From NCBI GenBank assembly GCA_017416535.1, contig JAFQCG010000001.1, positions 327,013 to 391,012 of the forward strand: DNA of 64,000 nt, in the 5' to 3' direction. Each line of letters opens with the position of its first letter. Within the stretch, counting starts at the first letter, position 1. The notes under the pieces were generated by a model. The model saw nothing but the letters and a program-made list of their open reading frames with translations, ran no database searches and was not told the DNA's origin. The position numbers and the translations under genes are program-made. This document shows, one piece after another, positions 1-9,511 of this stretch. Source of the stretch: Bacilli bacterium (GTDB lineage: Bacteria > Bacillota_I > Bacilli_A > RF39 > UBA660).

Positions 1-2
1 TG

Positions 3-3000
3 GTAGCTGCTGGAGGCGGTGGTGGTTCTGATCATACACTTGGAGGACCTGCTGGAGGTATAACTAGTAAAACTGTTCAGCACAGTACTGGAGCATCTCA
101 ATATACTGGTTATGCATTTGGTTATGGACAAGATGGAGTTAGAGTTAGAAGTAATTCTCCTGTTGCCGGAGGTGGAGGAGGATACTTTGGTGGATATGCA
201 ATAGATAATGGTTCAAATTATTATAATCCTGGTGCAGGAGGGTCTTCTTATATTTCTGGACATAAAGGATGCGTTGCTTATCATCTTTCTTCGCAAGCTT
301 CAGGGGATTATATTACATATAAAGAAAAAGATATGTATATGGGTGAACTAAGTATAGATTTAGTTGATGCTAGAGAAGAAATAACTACTAATGATTTCTA
401 CTTACGTATTTATAGTGGTGGTCAATTAGTTGAGAATAAGCAATTTGAATTTGATTCTGATGAATTAGTAGATTATGTTACAAATTATGAATTTGTAAAA
501 AATAAAACTTATGCAATTTACTTATCTGTTAAAATTAGAGATCGTTTTTATGATATTTCTTCAGTAACATTTGATACATCTGCAGAAATTCGTTCTATAA
601 GAAATGTTACACAATTTGTAAATATGCATACTAATGCTAAATATATTGTTTTAAATGATTTAGACTTTACTAAAAGTAGTTCTAATTTTGGTAGTACATT
701 CTATGGTGAAATTGATTTCCAAGGTCATAAAGTTAAATCAAATGTTGTAAGTAGAGGAAATTATATATTATATAGTTTAGGTAGTGGTGGTCTTATTGAA
801 AATCTTGTGTTAGATTATACAATTGATAATACATCACCTAGATCTTCTTTTTATGGTTTTGCACAATATAATTATGGTACTTTTGATAATCTTATGATTA
901 ATGTTAATGAGGGTGCTACTCAAAATGGAAACTATGTATTTACAATGGGATTCTATGTTAACTATGGTAAGATTAGAAACTTTGTTATTAATAGTGCAGG
1001 AGCAATAAGTGCTCGTTCGGCAACTGGTATTCTTATGTGGAGTAATGAGGGTGTTGTTGAAAATGGTTATGTTTATGGACAAAATATGAATGGTAACTTT
1101 GAAAGTTATGATAGAGATAATAAAGATATGGCTCCTATTGCAGGACAACTTACTACAAATGGTGTTATTAGAAATGTGTTCTCATTAATTTCTGTTAATA
1201 AAGATACTAATCCTGATTTAACAACTGAAAAAGCTGTTGGTAATATTGTTGGATATGCAGCAACAGGTAGAGTTGAAAATTCTTATTCGGTTGAAGATCC
1301 TAATGTTGAAAATTCAAAATTTACTAGTCAAGATCCTAACTTTGGTAGAGGACATGCTAATGCTACAGTTAAGAATTTGTACTATGTGTCTGAAACAACT
1401 TATTTAGGTAATAAGAGTTCTATGATGTCTAAGTTAGCATTATGGGATGAAACATTACAAAAGAAAATATTAAATACAAGTAATGGTTGGGATGTTACTA
1501 ATCTTGTTTCGTTAGGATATTATCCACAAGTAAAAATGAATGATTGTATGCCTAGACAAGAATTAATTTCTTTACCAAAAATTACTGATGGTGATTTAGT
1601 TGATGTTACTTCTGCTGAACAAATAGAAGTAGGTGGGGATTATGCAAAAGTAGAAATACATTTTAATAATCCTGCTGGTGAAACTATTACTGATATTGGT
1701 ATTAGAGATATTGGTACTGTGGAAATTCTTTCACAAGAAAATATGTATGGAAAATCTGTTGTGGTTGCAAAACTAAGTTCGCCAATTTCTTATAAATCAA
1801 AGTATTATATTAGAAATATTAAGATTACTGGTGTAATGGGATATACATATGAAAAGAATTATACAGACTTAGAAAGACCAATTGATGTAGATTTATATTA
1901 TCCAATTAAGACTTTAAATGATTGGAAGGAATTAGTAAGTAAACCAACTCAAAATTATATGTTAATGAACGATTTGGATTTTAAAAATGAAACTATTTCT
2001 AACTATATAGTTGGTAAGACTTTTACTGGTAAATTAAATGGTAATGGACATAAATTAAAAAATATTACTATTACAAGTACAAGTTATTATGGTTTCTTTA
2101 ACTGTTATATTAAAGGAACAATAGAGAATTTATTTGTTGAAAATTATCATAAAACAGGATATACAGGATATGGAGGATTCTTCTATAGAGCATCTTCAAA
2201 TGCAATGTTTAATAATGTACATATTAATACTGCGAAAATTAATGCTACTACATATTTAGGTGGGTTAGTTTCTTATAGTGATAATACAACTACAATAAAG
2301 AATTGTTCTGTTAGTAATTTAATTGGTAGAACAAATCCTTCTGCTAATATAACTGGTTTTAGAGCTGGTGGATTAGTAGGATATATTAATACGGGTACTA
2401 TTTTAAATAGTTATGCTTATAATGTTGATTTTGAGTTTAATAACTTATTAACATCTAGCGGTGTTGGTGGTATAGCTGGACAAACAAGTAATGGTTATAT
2501 TGATGATGTTTATGCAACCGGTAATATTAAAGCCAATGCTAATTATGTTGGTGGTATAGCTGGATATGGTTCTGCTAAAATATCAAGGGCGTGGTCTGGT
2601 GTTGATATTTCAACTGAATTAGATTATGTTGGTGGTGTTTACGGTTATAGAGAAACAACAAATAATAAGAATACTTTAGTTACAGGTGATATTTATTCTT
2701 CATATGCAGGTGATAATATCCATAGAAGTTTTGGTAATTCAGTATCAACTCAAATGGGTTATTATGCATGGGATGGCCAAAAGGTATATGGTTTAGTTAC
2801 TGAGGAATCTCAAATTGAAGAATTATTAACACTAGAAGAATTGGCTGATAAAGATACTTATATTGAAAGAATTGGTTTAGGAGAACAATTTGATTATAGT
2901 GATTTATCTGATGGAAAAATGCCTAAATTAAAGAATATTGATACAGGTAAGTTATTACCAAATCAATCTGATTATAAATTAATTGTTGAAACAATTAATG

Positions 3001-6000
3001 TTGATGAAATTACAATTGAGGCACAAGTTGATAAAGCAGAATTAAATATTTTAATTGATAATCCAAATGAATATGAAATCACTGAATTAATGTTTGATCA
3101 TTTAAATATTACAAATATTATTGCGAGTGGTACAAAGAATGGAAAAACTACATTTAGATTAAATGTTACTCCTGAAAAATTCTTAGATTCATATTGTTTA
3201 ACTGGTGTTAAGTATAAGATTGCAGATGGAGTAGAAAAAGTTGCATCTTTATATACAAGAATTGAGAAAACATTCTATAAGCAAATTCATAATGTTGATG
3301 AGTGGTTAGAGATTAAAGATAGTACAATGGCTGAAAACTATTTATTGACTACTGATTTAGATTTCTCACCAGAAGCTAATAATGGTAGAGTTATTCAAGT
3401 TCCAAGTGGTTTAAGAATTGCAAGACTTGAAAGTAATTCGAAGACTGAAAAAAGGGCATTAAAGAATATGAGTATTAATTTAACTGCTGGTGGAAATGGA
3501 ATGATTAGAGTTTTAACAAAAACTTTATATGGAATAAAATTTGAAAATATTTCTATTAGTATGGCTAAGTCTACTGGTGGATATTATAGTGGAGATAGTG
3601 TTGGTGTAATTGCTTATAACTATGCTGATATTGATGATATTGAGATTAAGGATTTAGTAGTTGATGCAGGAAGTTCTAGTTATGTTGGATTTATTGCTAA
3701 TAATTATGGACAAGATACAAGATATATTAAAATGAATGGTACTGTTACTCAAGATAATGACGGAAATGATATTTGGGGTTATAGAGTAAGAGGTGTAAGT
3801 TATGTTGGTGGTGCTATTGGACATAAACCTTATAATTATACATGTAATGACTATTATTACAGAATGGATAATATGTTTGTTACTGGTAAGAGTAATGTAG
3901 GTGGAATGTTTGGTTATGGTATTGCTAATGGAAATCAAGATGATGATGGTTCAATTAATTATTCTTATGTAATTAATTCAAAAGTTCATAATATTGGTGG
4001 AGACTATACTGGAGCAGCTGCCGGTACAGCAAGACACTATACAACGAAATGGGTTTATGGTAGAAATAATACTGTTACTAGTGTAGGTAGTTATGGAGTA
4101 GGTGGATTATTTGGATGGACATATGATGTTCAATATTGCTATGTTTATGATACAACTGTAACTAATGGTAATGGAAGTTATACTGGTGGATTAACTGGTG
4201 CTTCTGGATATACAACACAGTATTGTGGTGTTGAAGATACTGTAGTTACATCTATTGGTACTGGTGCAGGAGGAATGTTTGGTTATAAAGATAGTACTGC
4301 TCAATATAACTATACAAAGAATGTAACTATTAATGGTAAGAATAGTGTTGGTGGTTTTGCAGGTTATGTTACTACTGGTAGACTATATCATAATACTGTT
4401 AATGCTAATATTATTGCTAGTGGAAATAATACTGGTGGATTAATGGGATATTTAAATAATATTGATTATGAAACTACTAGTTATAGTACTTTAGCTCGTC
4501 ATAATGTTTTAGTTAATACTAATATTACTAGTACAGGAGATAGAGTAGGTTTCTTTAGTGGATATATTCCATCAGACTTATATGATGATTATCATTATAA
4601 TAATGTATTGGTTGCTAATATGACTATTACTGATACTGCTAATTATGGTATTTTAACAGGATATGATAAGGAATATATAACAACTCCTCAACCAAGAATA
4701 TTTATTTATGAAAATAATAAAATCATTCGTAAAAATGGTGAAGCTATTATTAGTAGTGAATATGTAAAAGATATTGATGATTTTGCTAGTACAACTTATT
4801 TGGATAGTGATACTAAAGCAAGAATGATGCCTTCTGCTAGTACATTACGTACTACAAATTTCTGGACTGGTACTGCGGGATTATCATCATCTTATTGGAA
4901 TACAAGTTGGACTGATGCAGATGGAAATCCTCAAGGGGTTACTGATGGATATTATCCTAGAAATAAACAAACTATTTCTAAAAATCCAATATTTGAATTA
5001 CCTACAGGTGATGTAACTTATAATTTAAGAACTATGGCTTTAGGTATGGCTCATGAATTACCAGAAGTAAGCGTTTATAGTAGTGGTGTTAATACATTAA
5101 ATATTGAGTTTGATAAGATTGATGATTATACTTATTTTGAAGTGTATGAAAATGATAAAAAGATATTTGAAAAAGATTTATTAAAGAAAACTTACTCAAT
5201 AACTTATAATTATAAGTCTGACTTAAAGATTGTAGTTATGGATGGAGTTAATACTAGAAAGTATACTTATAAGGCAGAGGACTTAGTTAATAAAGTTACT
5301 ACTTTTGATAATAATTATGCTTATATTTATGAGGATAAATTAGTAGGGAATGTAAAGGAAAAAGATGAGAAGTTTATTCACTTATATGATAATAAAGCAT
5401 TAACTGCTGATTTAAAAATTTATGATTTAGAAAAAGAATCTATTATAAGTAGAAATAATACATTTAGTGTTTCTTTATTAACAGATCCAATAGCATTACA
5501 TAAGGCAGAATATGATGGAGTATTAATTGATACTTTTGCTACATATTCAATTATTCATAAAGAGAATGGGGACTTGTTATTTGAAAGTCAGATATTTGTA
5601 AAAGATGGAGTCCTTGAAATTGTTGATGGACAATTAGATAATATTAAGAATAGTATTATTATTGATGAATATGCTAATGATAATTATGTTAGTATTTTAG
5701 GTACTGATGGTATTATTTATGATTTGAAAGAGTCTATTAAGAAACCAAGTAATTTTGCTAATAAAAATATTAAGTATATGTCTAATAATCTTAATACTAA
5801 GAGTAGTATCGTTGTAGTTATGTATGATACTGGTAAAGTAATTGTATTTGACTATAGAACTGGTAGAAAAGTAGAAGAAAAGAAAGCTACTGAAGATGTA
5901 TCTGTTGTTGATTATTTTAAATCTAATTTAACTAGAAAGGAAAATTTACTTGAAAGTAGTAAATTAATGGATAGTTATAAAGAGTCATTAGATGTTAAAA

Positions 6001-6386
6001 AGAATTTAGAAAAAGATCCAATTCTTACTACAGTTAAGGGTGAATATATTACTCAAAGTAATAATGATGAAAAAGATAAAAATAATAATAGTACTGTGGT
6101 ACAAAAATTTGATAAAAATTATGTTACATATTATAATGCTACTAAAGATAGTTATGATGTAATTAATGTTGATGAGGTACTTAATAGTACTAAGTCAGAG
6201 GTTGTATCAGAAAATGATAAGATTTATACTTCAAATGAATTTGTTAATCTTTATATGAGAAAATCAATTCTTGAAAGAGTATTTGGAGATACAAATGCTA
6301 TTGTTATATTTATAATAATTTTACTTGGTATCTTTGGATCATTAGGATTATGGTTTAGAAGTATTAAGAAATTAAAGGAAAGTTAG
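3..6386 (+). CDS. Giant glycine-rich / GLUG-repeat surface protein (5' end outside window)
   Basis: The frame is already open at base 3, so the Met at 333 is internal; 2127 residues are visible. The first ~100 residues are a Gly-rich domain (GGGGG, GAGGSSYISG), like the Gly_rich family of secreted proteins. Three long modules follow, each opening with a 'Y-x-L-x-x-D-L-D-F' core (bases ~655, ~1965, ~3350). Each core is followed by GLUG-type repeats (GGIAGY, GGLVGY, GGMFGY), an arrangement resembling the region N-terminal to the catalytic domain in streptococcal M26 proteases. Residues near the C-terminus form one transmembrane helix and a basic tail (SIKKLKES); there is no LPxTG. No protease motif is visible. 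Probably a membrane-anchored adhesin or cell-envelope protein; role inferred. Followed 10 nt later by a small membrane protein gene, with no terminator between them. Confidence 0.8.
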   Translation, partial: VAAGGGGGSDHTLGGPAGGITSKTVQHSTGASQYTGYAFGYGQDGVRVRSNSPVAGGGGGYFGGYAIDNGSNYYNPGAGGSSYISGHKGCVAYHLSSQASGDYITYKEKDMYMGELSIDLVDAREEITTNDFYLRIYSGGQLVENKQFEFDSDELVDYVTNYEFVKNKTYAIYLSVKIRDRFYDISSVTFDTSAEIRSIRNVTQFVNMHTNAKYIVLNDLDFTKSSSNFGSTFYGEIDFQGHKVKSNVVSRGNYILYSLGSGGLIENLVLDYTIDNTSPRSSFYGFAQYNYGTFDNLMINVNEGATQNGNYVFTMGFYVNYGKIRNFVINSAGAISARSATGILMWSNEGVVENGYVYGQNMNGNFESYDRDNKDMAPIAGQLTTNGVIRNVFSLISVNKDTNPDLTTEKAVGNIVGYAATGRVENSYSVEDPNVENSKFTSQDPNFGRGHANATVKNLYYVSETTYLGNKSSMMSKLALWDETLQKKILNTSNGWDVTNLVSLGYYPQVKMNDCMPRQELISLPKITDGDLVDVTSAEQIEVGGDYAKVEIHFNNPAGETITDIGIRDIGTVEILSQENMYGKSVVVAKLSSPISYKSKYYIRNIKITGVMGYTYEKNYTDLERPIDVDLYYPIKTLNDWKELVSKPTQNYMLMNDLDFKNETISNYIVGKTFTGKLNGNGHKLKNITITSTSYYGFFNCYIKGTIENLFVENYHKTGYTGYGGFFYRASSNAMFNNVHINTAKINATTYLGGLVSYSDNTTTIKNCSVSNLIGRTNPSANITGFRAGGLVGYINTGTILNSYAYNVDFEFNNLLTSSGVGGIAGQTSNGYIDDVYATGNIKANANYVGGIAGYGSAKISRAWSGVDISTELDYVGGVYGYRETTNNKNTLVTGDIYSSYAGDNIHRSFGNSVSTQMGYYAWDGQKVYGLVTEESQIEELLTLEELADKDTYIERIGLGEQFDYSDLSDGKMPKLKNIDTGKLLPNQSDYKLIVETINVDEITIEAQVDKAELNILIDNPNEYEITELMFDHLNITNIIASGTKNGKTTFRLNVTPEKFLDSYCLTGVKYKIADGVEKVASLYTRIEKTFYKQIHNVDEWLEIKDSTMAENYLLTTDLDFSPEANNGRVIQVPSGLRIARLESNSKTEKRALKNMSINLTAGGNGMIRVLTKTLYGIKFENISISMAKSTGGYYSGDSVGVIAYNYADIDDIEIKDLVVDAGSSSYVGFIANNYGQDTRYIKMNGTVTQDNDGNDIWGYRVRGVSYVGGAIGHKPYNYTCNDYYYRMDNMFVTGKSNVGGMFGYGIANGNQDDDGSINYSYVINSKVHNIGGDYTGAAAGTARHYTTKWVYGRNNTVTSVGSYGVGGLFGWTYDVQYCYVYDTTVTNGNGSYTGGLTGASGYTTQYCGVEDTVVTSIGTGAGGMFGYKDSTAQYNYTKNVTINGKNSVGGFAGYVTTGRLYHNTVNANIIASGNNTGGLMGYLNNIDYETTSYSTLARHNVLVNTNITSTGDRVGFFSGYIPSDLYDDYHYNNVLVANMTITDTANYGILTGYDKEYITTPQPRIFIYENNKIIRKNGEAIISSEYVKDIDDFASTTYLDSDTKARMMPSASTLRTTNFWTGTAGLSSSYWNTSWTDADGNPQGVTDGYYPRNKQTISKNPIFELPTGDVTYNLRTMALGMAHELPEVSVYSSGVNTLNIEFDKIDDYTYFEVYENDKKIFEKDLLKKTYSITYNYKSDLKIVVMDGVNTRKYTYKAEDLVNKVTTFDNNYAYIYEDKLVGNVKEKDEKFIHLYDNKALTADLKIYDLEKESIISRNNTFSVSLLTDPIALHKAEYDGVLIDTFATYSIIHKENGDLLFESQIFVKDGVLEIVDGQLDNIKNSIIIDEYANDNYVSILGTDGIIYDLKESIKKPSNFANKNIKYMSNNLNTKSSIVVVMYDTGKVIVFDYRTGRKVEEKKATEDVSVVDYFKSNLTRKENLLESSKLMDSYKESLDVKKNLEKDPILTTVKGEYITQSNNDEKDKNNNSTVVQKFDKNYVTYYNATKDSYDVINVDEVLNSTKSEVVSENDKIYTSNEFVNLYMRKSILERVFGDTNAIVIFIIILLGIFGSLGLWFRSIKKLKES

Positions 6387-6396
6387 GAGAATGAGT

Positions 6397-6975
6397 ATGA
6401 AATTTATTAAGAAATTAGATAAGAAAAAAAGATTATTGTTACTTGGTTGCTTAGCTTTAGTTATTGCAGTTATTGTTACAATAATATTACTTGTAGTTGG
6501 TAATGCTAAAAGTAATTCTATTGAAGGTTTAACAAAATCTTATATGAAGAAATATCAAAAGTTAGATAAAGAAGTTGTTAATAAAATTAAATATGAGTTT
6601 GATGATAAACTTACTCCTACACAAAAACAAAAGTATAAAACTATTATTGAAAATCAATATGAAGAGTTAGAGTACGATATAGTTGAAGTTAGAAAAGATG
6701 GAGTTATGGGAGAAGTAGATGTTAGATTTAGTGTTTATGATTTAGCTTCTGCTATGGAACAAGCAAATAGTTATATTGCTGTGTATGGAGATAAATTTAA
6801 AAAGAATGGTAAATTTGATGAGTATGCAGCAATTGATTATAAACTAGAAATGTTAGATGATGTTGAAACTAAGGTTGACTATACAATTACATTTAACTTT
6901 TATAAAGATGATGGTACTTGGATTATGGATGAAGTATTAGAACCTGATTTAAAAAAGATTAGAGGTACATTTTAA
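6397..6975 (+). CDS. Small membrane-anchored protein of unknown function
   Basis: 192 residues: a basic N-terminus (KKLDKKKR), one transmembrane helix (about residues 13-36), then a soluble, presumably extracytoplasmic, charged domain ending near GTWIMDEVLEPDLKKI. I chose the second ATG because AGGAG at 6385-6389 lies 7 nt before it, whereas the ATG at 6391 touches the SD. The SD overlaps the stop codon of the giant surface protein, so the two are translationally linked and may act together at the membrane. A terminator follows at once. I do not recognise a named family. Confidence 0.8.
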   Translation: MKFIKKLDKKKRLLLLGCLALVIAVIVTIILLVVGNAKSNSIEGLTKSYMKKYQKLDKEVVNKIKYEFDDKLTPTQKQKYKTIIENQYEELEYDIVEVRKDGVMGEVDVRFSVYDLASAMEQANSYIAVYGDKFKKNGKFDEYAAIDYKLEMLDDVETKVDYTITFNFYKDDGTWIMDEVLEPDLKKIRGTF

Positions 6976-7004
6976 AAATACTGACTAAATGTCAGTATTT
7001 TTTT
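6975..7004 (+). terminator. Intrinsic terminator of the surface-protein operon
   Basis: 11-bp stem AAAATACTGAC / GTCAGTATTTT with a TAAAT loop, followed by a T run. It starts on the stop codon of the preceding gene. Confidence 0.9.
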
Positions 7005-7035
7005 GTTGTTAAAAGTAGTAATTCTATGATAAAAT
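7003..7035 (+). promoter_or_regulatory. Putative thiI promoter
   Basis: TTGTTG at 7003-7008 and TATGAT at 7025-7030 with a 16-nt spacer. The alternative extended form TATGATAAAAT (7025-7035) matches the TATGnTATAAT pattern seen at many genes in this window. Sequence match only. Confidence 0.5.
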
Positions 7036-7057
7036 ATGCGTGTTGGAGGTAGTCCTT

Positions 7058-8245
7058 ATGAATAGAGTAATATTAATAAAATATGGAGAACTTAGTACTA
7101 AAAAAGGAAACAGAAATTTCTTTATTAAGACTTTATATGAAAATGTAAAAAATAAATTAAAAAATTATGATGTAAAAATATCTAAAGATAGAGCTAGAAT
7201 GTATATTGAATTTTTAGATAGTGATTTAGATGATATTAAAAAAATTATTGATAGAATATTTGGTATTCATATGTATCATATTGCGACTATTGTTGATACT
7301 AATATTGATACAATTAAATCTTCTGTTTTAGAAATTATGAAGAATGAAAACTTTACTACTTTTAAAGTTGAAACTAAAAGAAGTGATAAGTCTTTTGAAG
7401 TTCATAGTCAAGATATGAATAGAGTACTTGGTGGAGTTATTTTAAAAAATATTGATACATCTAAGGTAGATGTTCATAATCCTGATATATTAGTAACTGT
7501 TGAGATAAGAGAAAAGAATACTTATATTTATTTAAATAGTTATAAAGGTAGTGGTGGGTATCCTGTAGGAACTCAACCTAAAGGAATGCTAATGCTTAGT
7601 GGAGGAATTGATTCACCTGTTGCTGGATATTTAGCAATGAAGCGAGGAGTAAAGTTTGATGCTGTATATTTTGAAGCTATTCCTCATACAAGCTTAGAAG
7701 CTAGAAATAAAGTAATTGAACTTTGTAAGAAATTAGCTGGTTATACTGATCAAATTAATTTACATATAGTTAATTTTACTCCAATTCAAGAAGAAATATA
7801 TAAGAATTGTAGAGAAGATTATTGTATTACTATTATGCGTAGAATGATGTATAGAATTATGGAAAAGATTTCCAATACACATAAAGGTTATGCAATTATT
7901 AATGGTGAATCTATTGGACAAGTTGCTTCTCAAACTTTAACTAGTATGAGAGTAATTAATAGTGTTACTAATATGCCAGTAATTAGACCTGTTGCATGTT
8001 TAGATAAATTAGAGATTATGGAAATTGCTAGAAAGATTGATACTTATAATACTAGTATTTTACCATTTGAGGATTGTTGTACTGTATTTGTTCCAAAGCA
8101 TCCTGTAATTAATCCTAGAATAGATACTTCTATTTATGAAGAAGAAAAGTTTGATTATAAGAGTATGATTGATGAAGCTTTAGAATCAATGAATACAATA
8201 AAAGTTTCTGAAGATATGGATAATGAATTTAGTGATTTACTATAA
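7058..8245 (+). CDS. thiI: tRNA 4-thiouridine synthase ThiI
   Basis: 395 residues, the length of the Bacillus type that lacks a rhodanese domain. N-terminal ferredoxin-like/THUMP region for tRNA binding, then a PP-loop ATPase with LSGGIDSP near residue 186. The enzyme adenylates U8 of tRNA and transfers sulfur received from a cysteine desulfurase; some homologues also serve thiamine synthesis. The start is ATG 7058 because GGAGGT (7045-7050) precedes it by 7 nt; the GTG at 7040 lies before this SD. No dedicated desulfurase gene is adjacent; sufS at 54 kb is a possible donor (inference). The next gene encodes a SASP, the same order as thiI-sspA in Bacillus. Confidence 0.95.
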   Translation: MNRVILIKYGELSTKKGNRNFFIKTLYENVKNKLKNYDVKISKDRARMYIEFLDSDLDDIKKIIDRIFGIHMYHIATIVDTNIDTIKSSVLEIMKNENFTTFKVETKRSDKSFEVHSQDMNRVLGGVILKNIDTSKVDVHNPDILVTVEIREKNTYIYLNSYKGSGGYPVGTQPKGMLMLSGGIDSPVAGYLAMKRGVKFDAVYFEAIPHTSLEARNKVIELCKKLAGYTDQINLHIVNFTPIQEEIYKNCREDYCITIMRRMMYRIMEKISNTHKGYAIINGESIGQVASQTLTSMRVINSVTNMPVIRPVACLDKLEIMEIARKIDTYNTSILPFEDCCTVFVPKHPVINPRIDTSIYEEEKFDYKSMIDEALESMNTIKVSEDMDNEFSDLL

Positions 8246-8262
8246 TTTACCAGAAAAAATAA

Positions 8263-8292
8263 TGTATTAAATATTTATTATTTCACATTCTA
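8263..8292 (+). promoter_or_regulatory. Putative SigG-type promoter of the SASP gene
   Basis: TGTATT at 8263-8268 and CATTCTA at 8286-8292 with a 17-nt spacer. These fit the forespore SigG/SigF consensus TGHATR / CATnHTA except for the last -35 base. The position, 23 nt before the SASP start and just upstream of its SD, suits a gene known to be SigG-dependent in Bacillus. Confidence 0.6.
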
Positions 8293-8315
8293 GTAATGTA
8301 CAGGAGGTGAAATAA

Positions 8316-8525
8316 ATGAATAATAATAAAAACTCAATGAAGATGAGAGTTCCAGGTGCTAAACAAGCTATTGAAAAAATGAAATATGAAATAGCTAATG
8401 AATTTGGTGTTAATCTTGGACCAGATGCATCTAGTCGTGCTAACGGATCAGTTGGTGGTGAAATTACTAGACGTTTAGTTCAAAATGGTATGAACCAAGT
8501 AAGTGGAAGCTATCAAAATAAATAA
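8316..8525 (+). CDS. Alpha/beta-type small acid-soluble spore protein
   Basis: 69 residues with the two conserved SASP blocks: [16 protein letters not shown] near residue 29 and [15 protein letters not shown] near residue 41. The Glu-Ile in YEIA is the expected cleavage point for the germination protease GPR. These proteins saturate spore DNA, force an A-like form and protect against UV and heat. A strong SD (AGGAGGTGA) precedes the ATG. It is a single-gene unit between its own promoter and a terminator, and is direct evidence that this organism forms endospores. Confidence 0.97.
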   Translation: MNNNKNSMKMRVPGAKQAIEKMKYEIANEFGVNLGPDASSRANGSVGGEITRRLVQNGMNQVSGSYQNK

Positions 8526-8533
8526 GTAAGCTT

Positions 8534-8566
8534 AAAAGATAGACTGTAAAGGTCTATCTTTTGTTT
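8534..8566 (+). terminator. Terminator of the SASP gene
   Basis: 11-bp perfect stem AAAAGATAGAC / GTCTATCTTTT with a 7-nt loop, then TTGTTTT. Confidence 0.9.
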
Positions 8567-8615
8567 TGACTTAAAATATTTAGTGTGTTAAGTTTATGAT
8601 AGAGAAGGTGTTCTT

Positions 8616-9404
8616 ATGAATGAAATATTAGAAAAAGTTGCTATTATTTTGGATAATCATTATCAAGATGAATATGTAGATGAAGAATTTTTAAAAGCAA
8701 TATTTGATGATGTTGTTGAATTACAGGGAACAAGAAAATATGTTGAAAATGGACTTACTATGAGTGGTGAAGCTCCAATGCTTTTTGCTGCTGGTGGATA
8801 TGATAAGAAAGAAAAGAAGATTAAGTTTTTTGATACAACCTTAAGAGATACAAAATATGAAGTTAATGTGTATATTAAAGGAATACCTGAGGATAAAAAG
8901 GTTTTTGCAACAAATGTACTTTTAATTACAACATTATTACATGAATTAGAACATGTTAATCAAGAAAAAATGAAAGAGTTTGATGATTCATATGAGGCAG
9001 ATCTTTTAAGATTAGAAGAGGGGAAAGAAGAAACAATTTCAACTTATGAACTTATTCCTGGAGAAAGATTTGCAGAATCTAAGGCTTTAAGTAGTGCATT
9101 ATCTTTACTTGATAAGAGTATTGTATATTGTCCTGTTTTACAAAATTATTTAGAACAAAAGAGAAATTTATGTTTGATAAAGGGTTATGAAGATACATAT
9201 AATAGTTGTCAGTCTTATCCGATAAAACAATATATGGATAAACATAATATAGAACATGCTCCAATTAGTGTAGAAGAATCAATACAGACAGAATTTGATT
9301 TAAATAAAAGATTATTTATTGGATTACCTATTACTGAGGAAGAATATAGAACTACTAGAGAAAAGGCGGGCTTAAAGAATAGTAGTGATGGTTATACAAT
9401 ATAG
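8616..9404 (+). CDS. Unknown protein with HExxH zinc-protease-like motif
   Basis: 262 residues. The central LLHELEHVNQ (about residues 112-121) is a HExxH motif inside a predicted helix; a downstream Glu such as that in SYEADLLRLEE could complete a zinc site. There is no signal peptide or transmembrane segment, so it should be cytoplasmic. The C-terminal third carries PISVEESIQTEFDLNKR and no family I can name. AGAAGGTG precedes the ATG. It stands alone between two terminators. A cytoplasmic metallopeptidase-like role is inference; the motif could also be structural. Confidence 0.75.
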   Translation: MNEILEKVAIILDNHYQDEYVDEEFLKAIFDDVVELQGTRKYVENGLTMSGEAPMLFAAGGYDKKEKKIKFFDTTLRDTKYEVNVYIKGIPEDKKVFATNVLLITTLLHELEHVNQEKMKEFDDSYEADLLRLEEGKEETISTYELIPGERFAESKALSSALSLLDKSIVYCPVLQNYLEQKRNLCLIKGYEDTYNSCQSYPIKQYMDKHNIEHAPISVEESIQTEFDLNKRLFIGLPITEEEYRTTREKAGLKNSSDGYTI

Positions 9405-9428
9405 CAGTATTTAATACTGCTTTTTATT
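9403..9428 (+). terminator. Terminator after the HExxH gene
   Basis: 9-bp stem AGCAGTATT / AATACTGCT with a 1-2 nt loop (the effective loop is probably wider), then a T-rich tail. Confidence 0.75.
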
Positions 9429-9471
9429 TGGTAAATTTATGTTTTTTATGGAAAAAGAGATATAATTCGTG

Positions 9472-9477
9472 TATAAT
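9472..9477 (+). promoter_or_regulatory. Putative -10 element of ackA
   Basis: TATAAT at 9472-9477, 35 nt before the ATG; a second TATAAT lies at 9461-9466. No good -35 was found. Confidence 0.4.
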
Positions 9478-9511
9478 ACAAGTAGATTATTTGAAAGAGG
9501 TGTATTATTTT

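Noticed and set aside
834-3938. Minus-strand ORFs (834-1148, 3654-3938) within the giant surface protein
   Set aside because: Ile/Ser/Asn-rich low-complexity mirror frames of the repeat-rich gene, without SD or family resemblance.
2400-4600. CRISPR-like or DNA-level repeats in the GLUG region
   Set aside because: The repetition is at protein level (GGxxGY); DNA units vary in length and sequence with no constant spacer.
6200-6386. LPxTG sorting signal at the end of the giant surface protein
   Set aside because: Only a hydrophobic helix and basic tail are present; no LPxTG-like pentapeptide precedes it.
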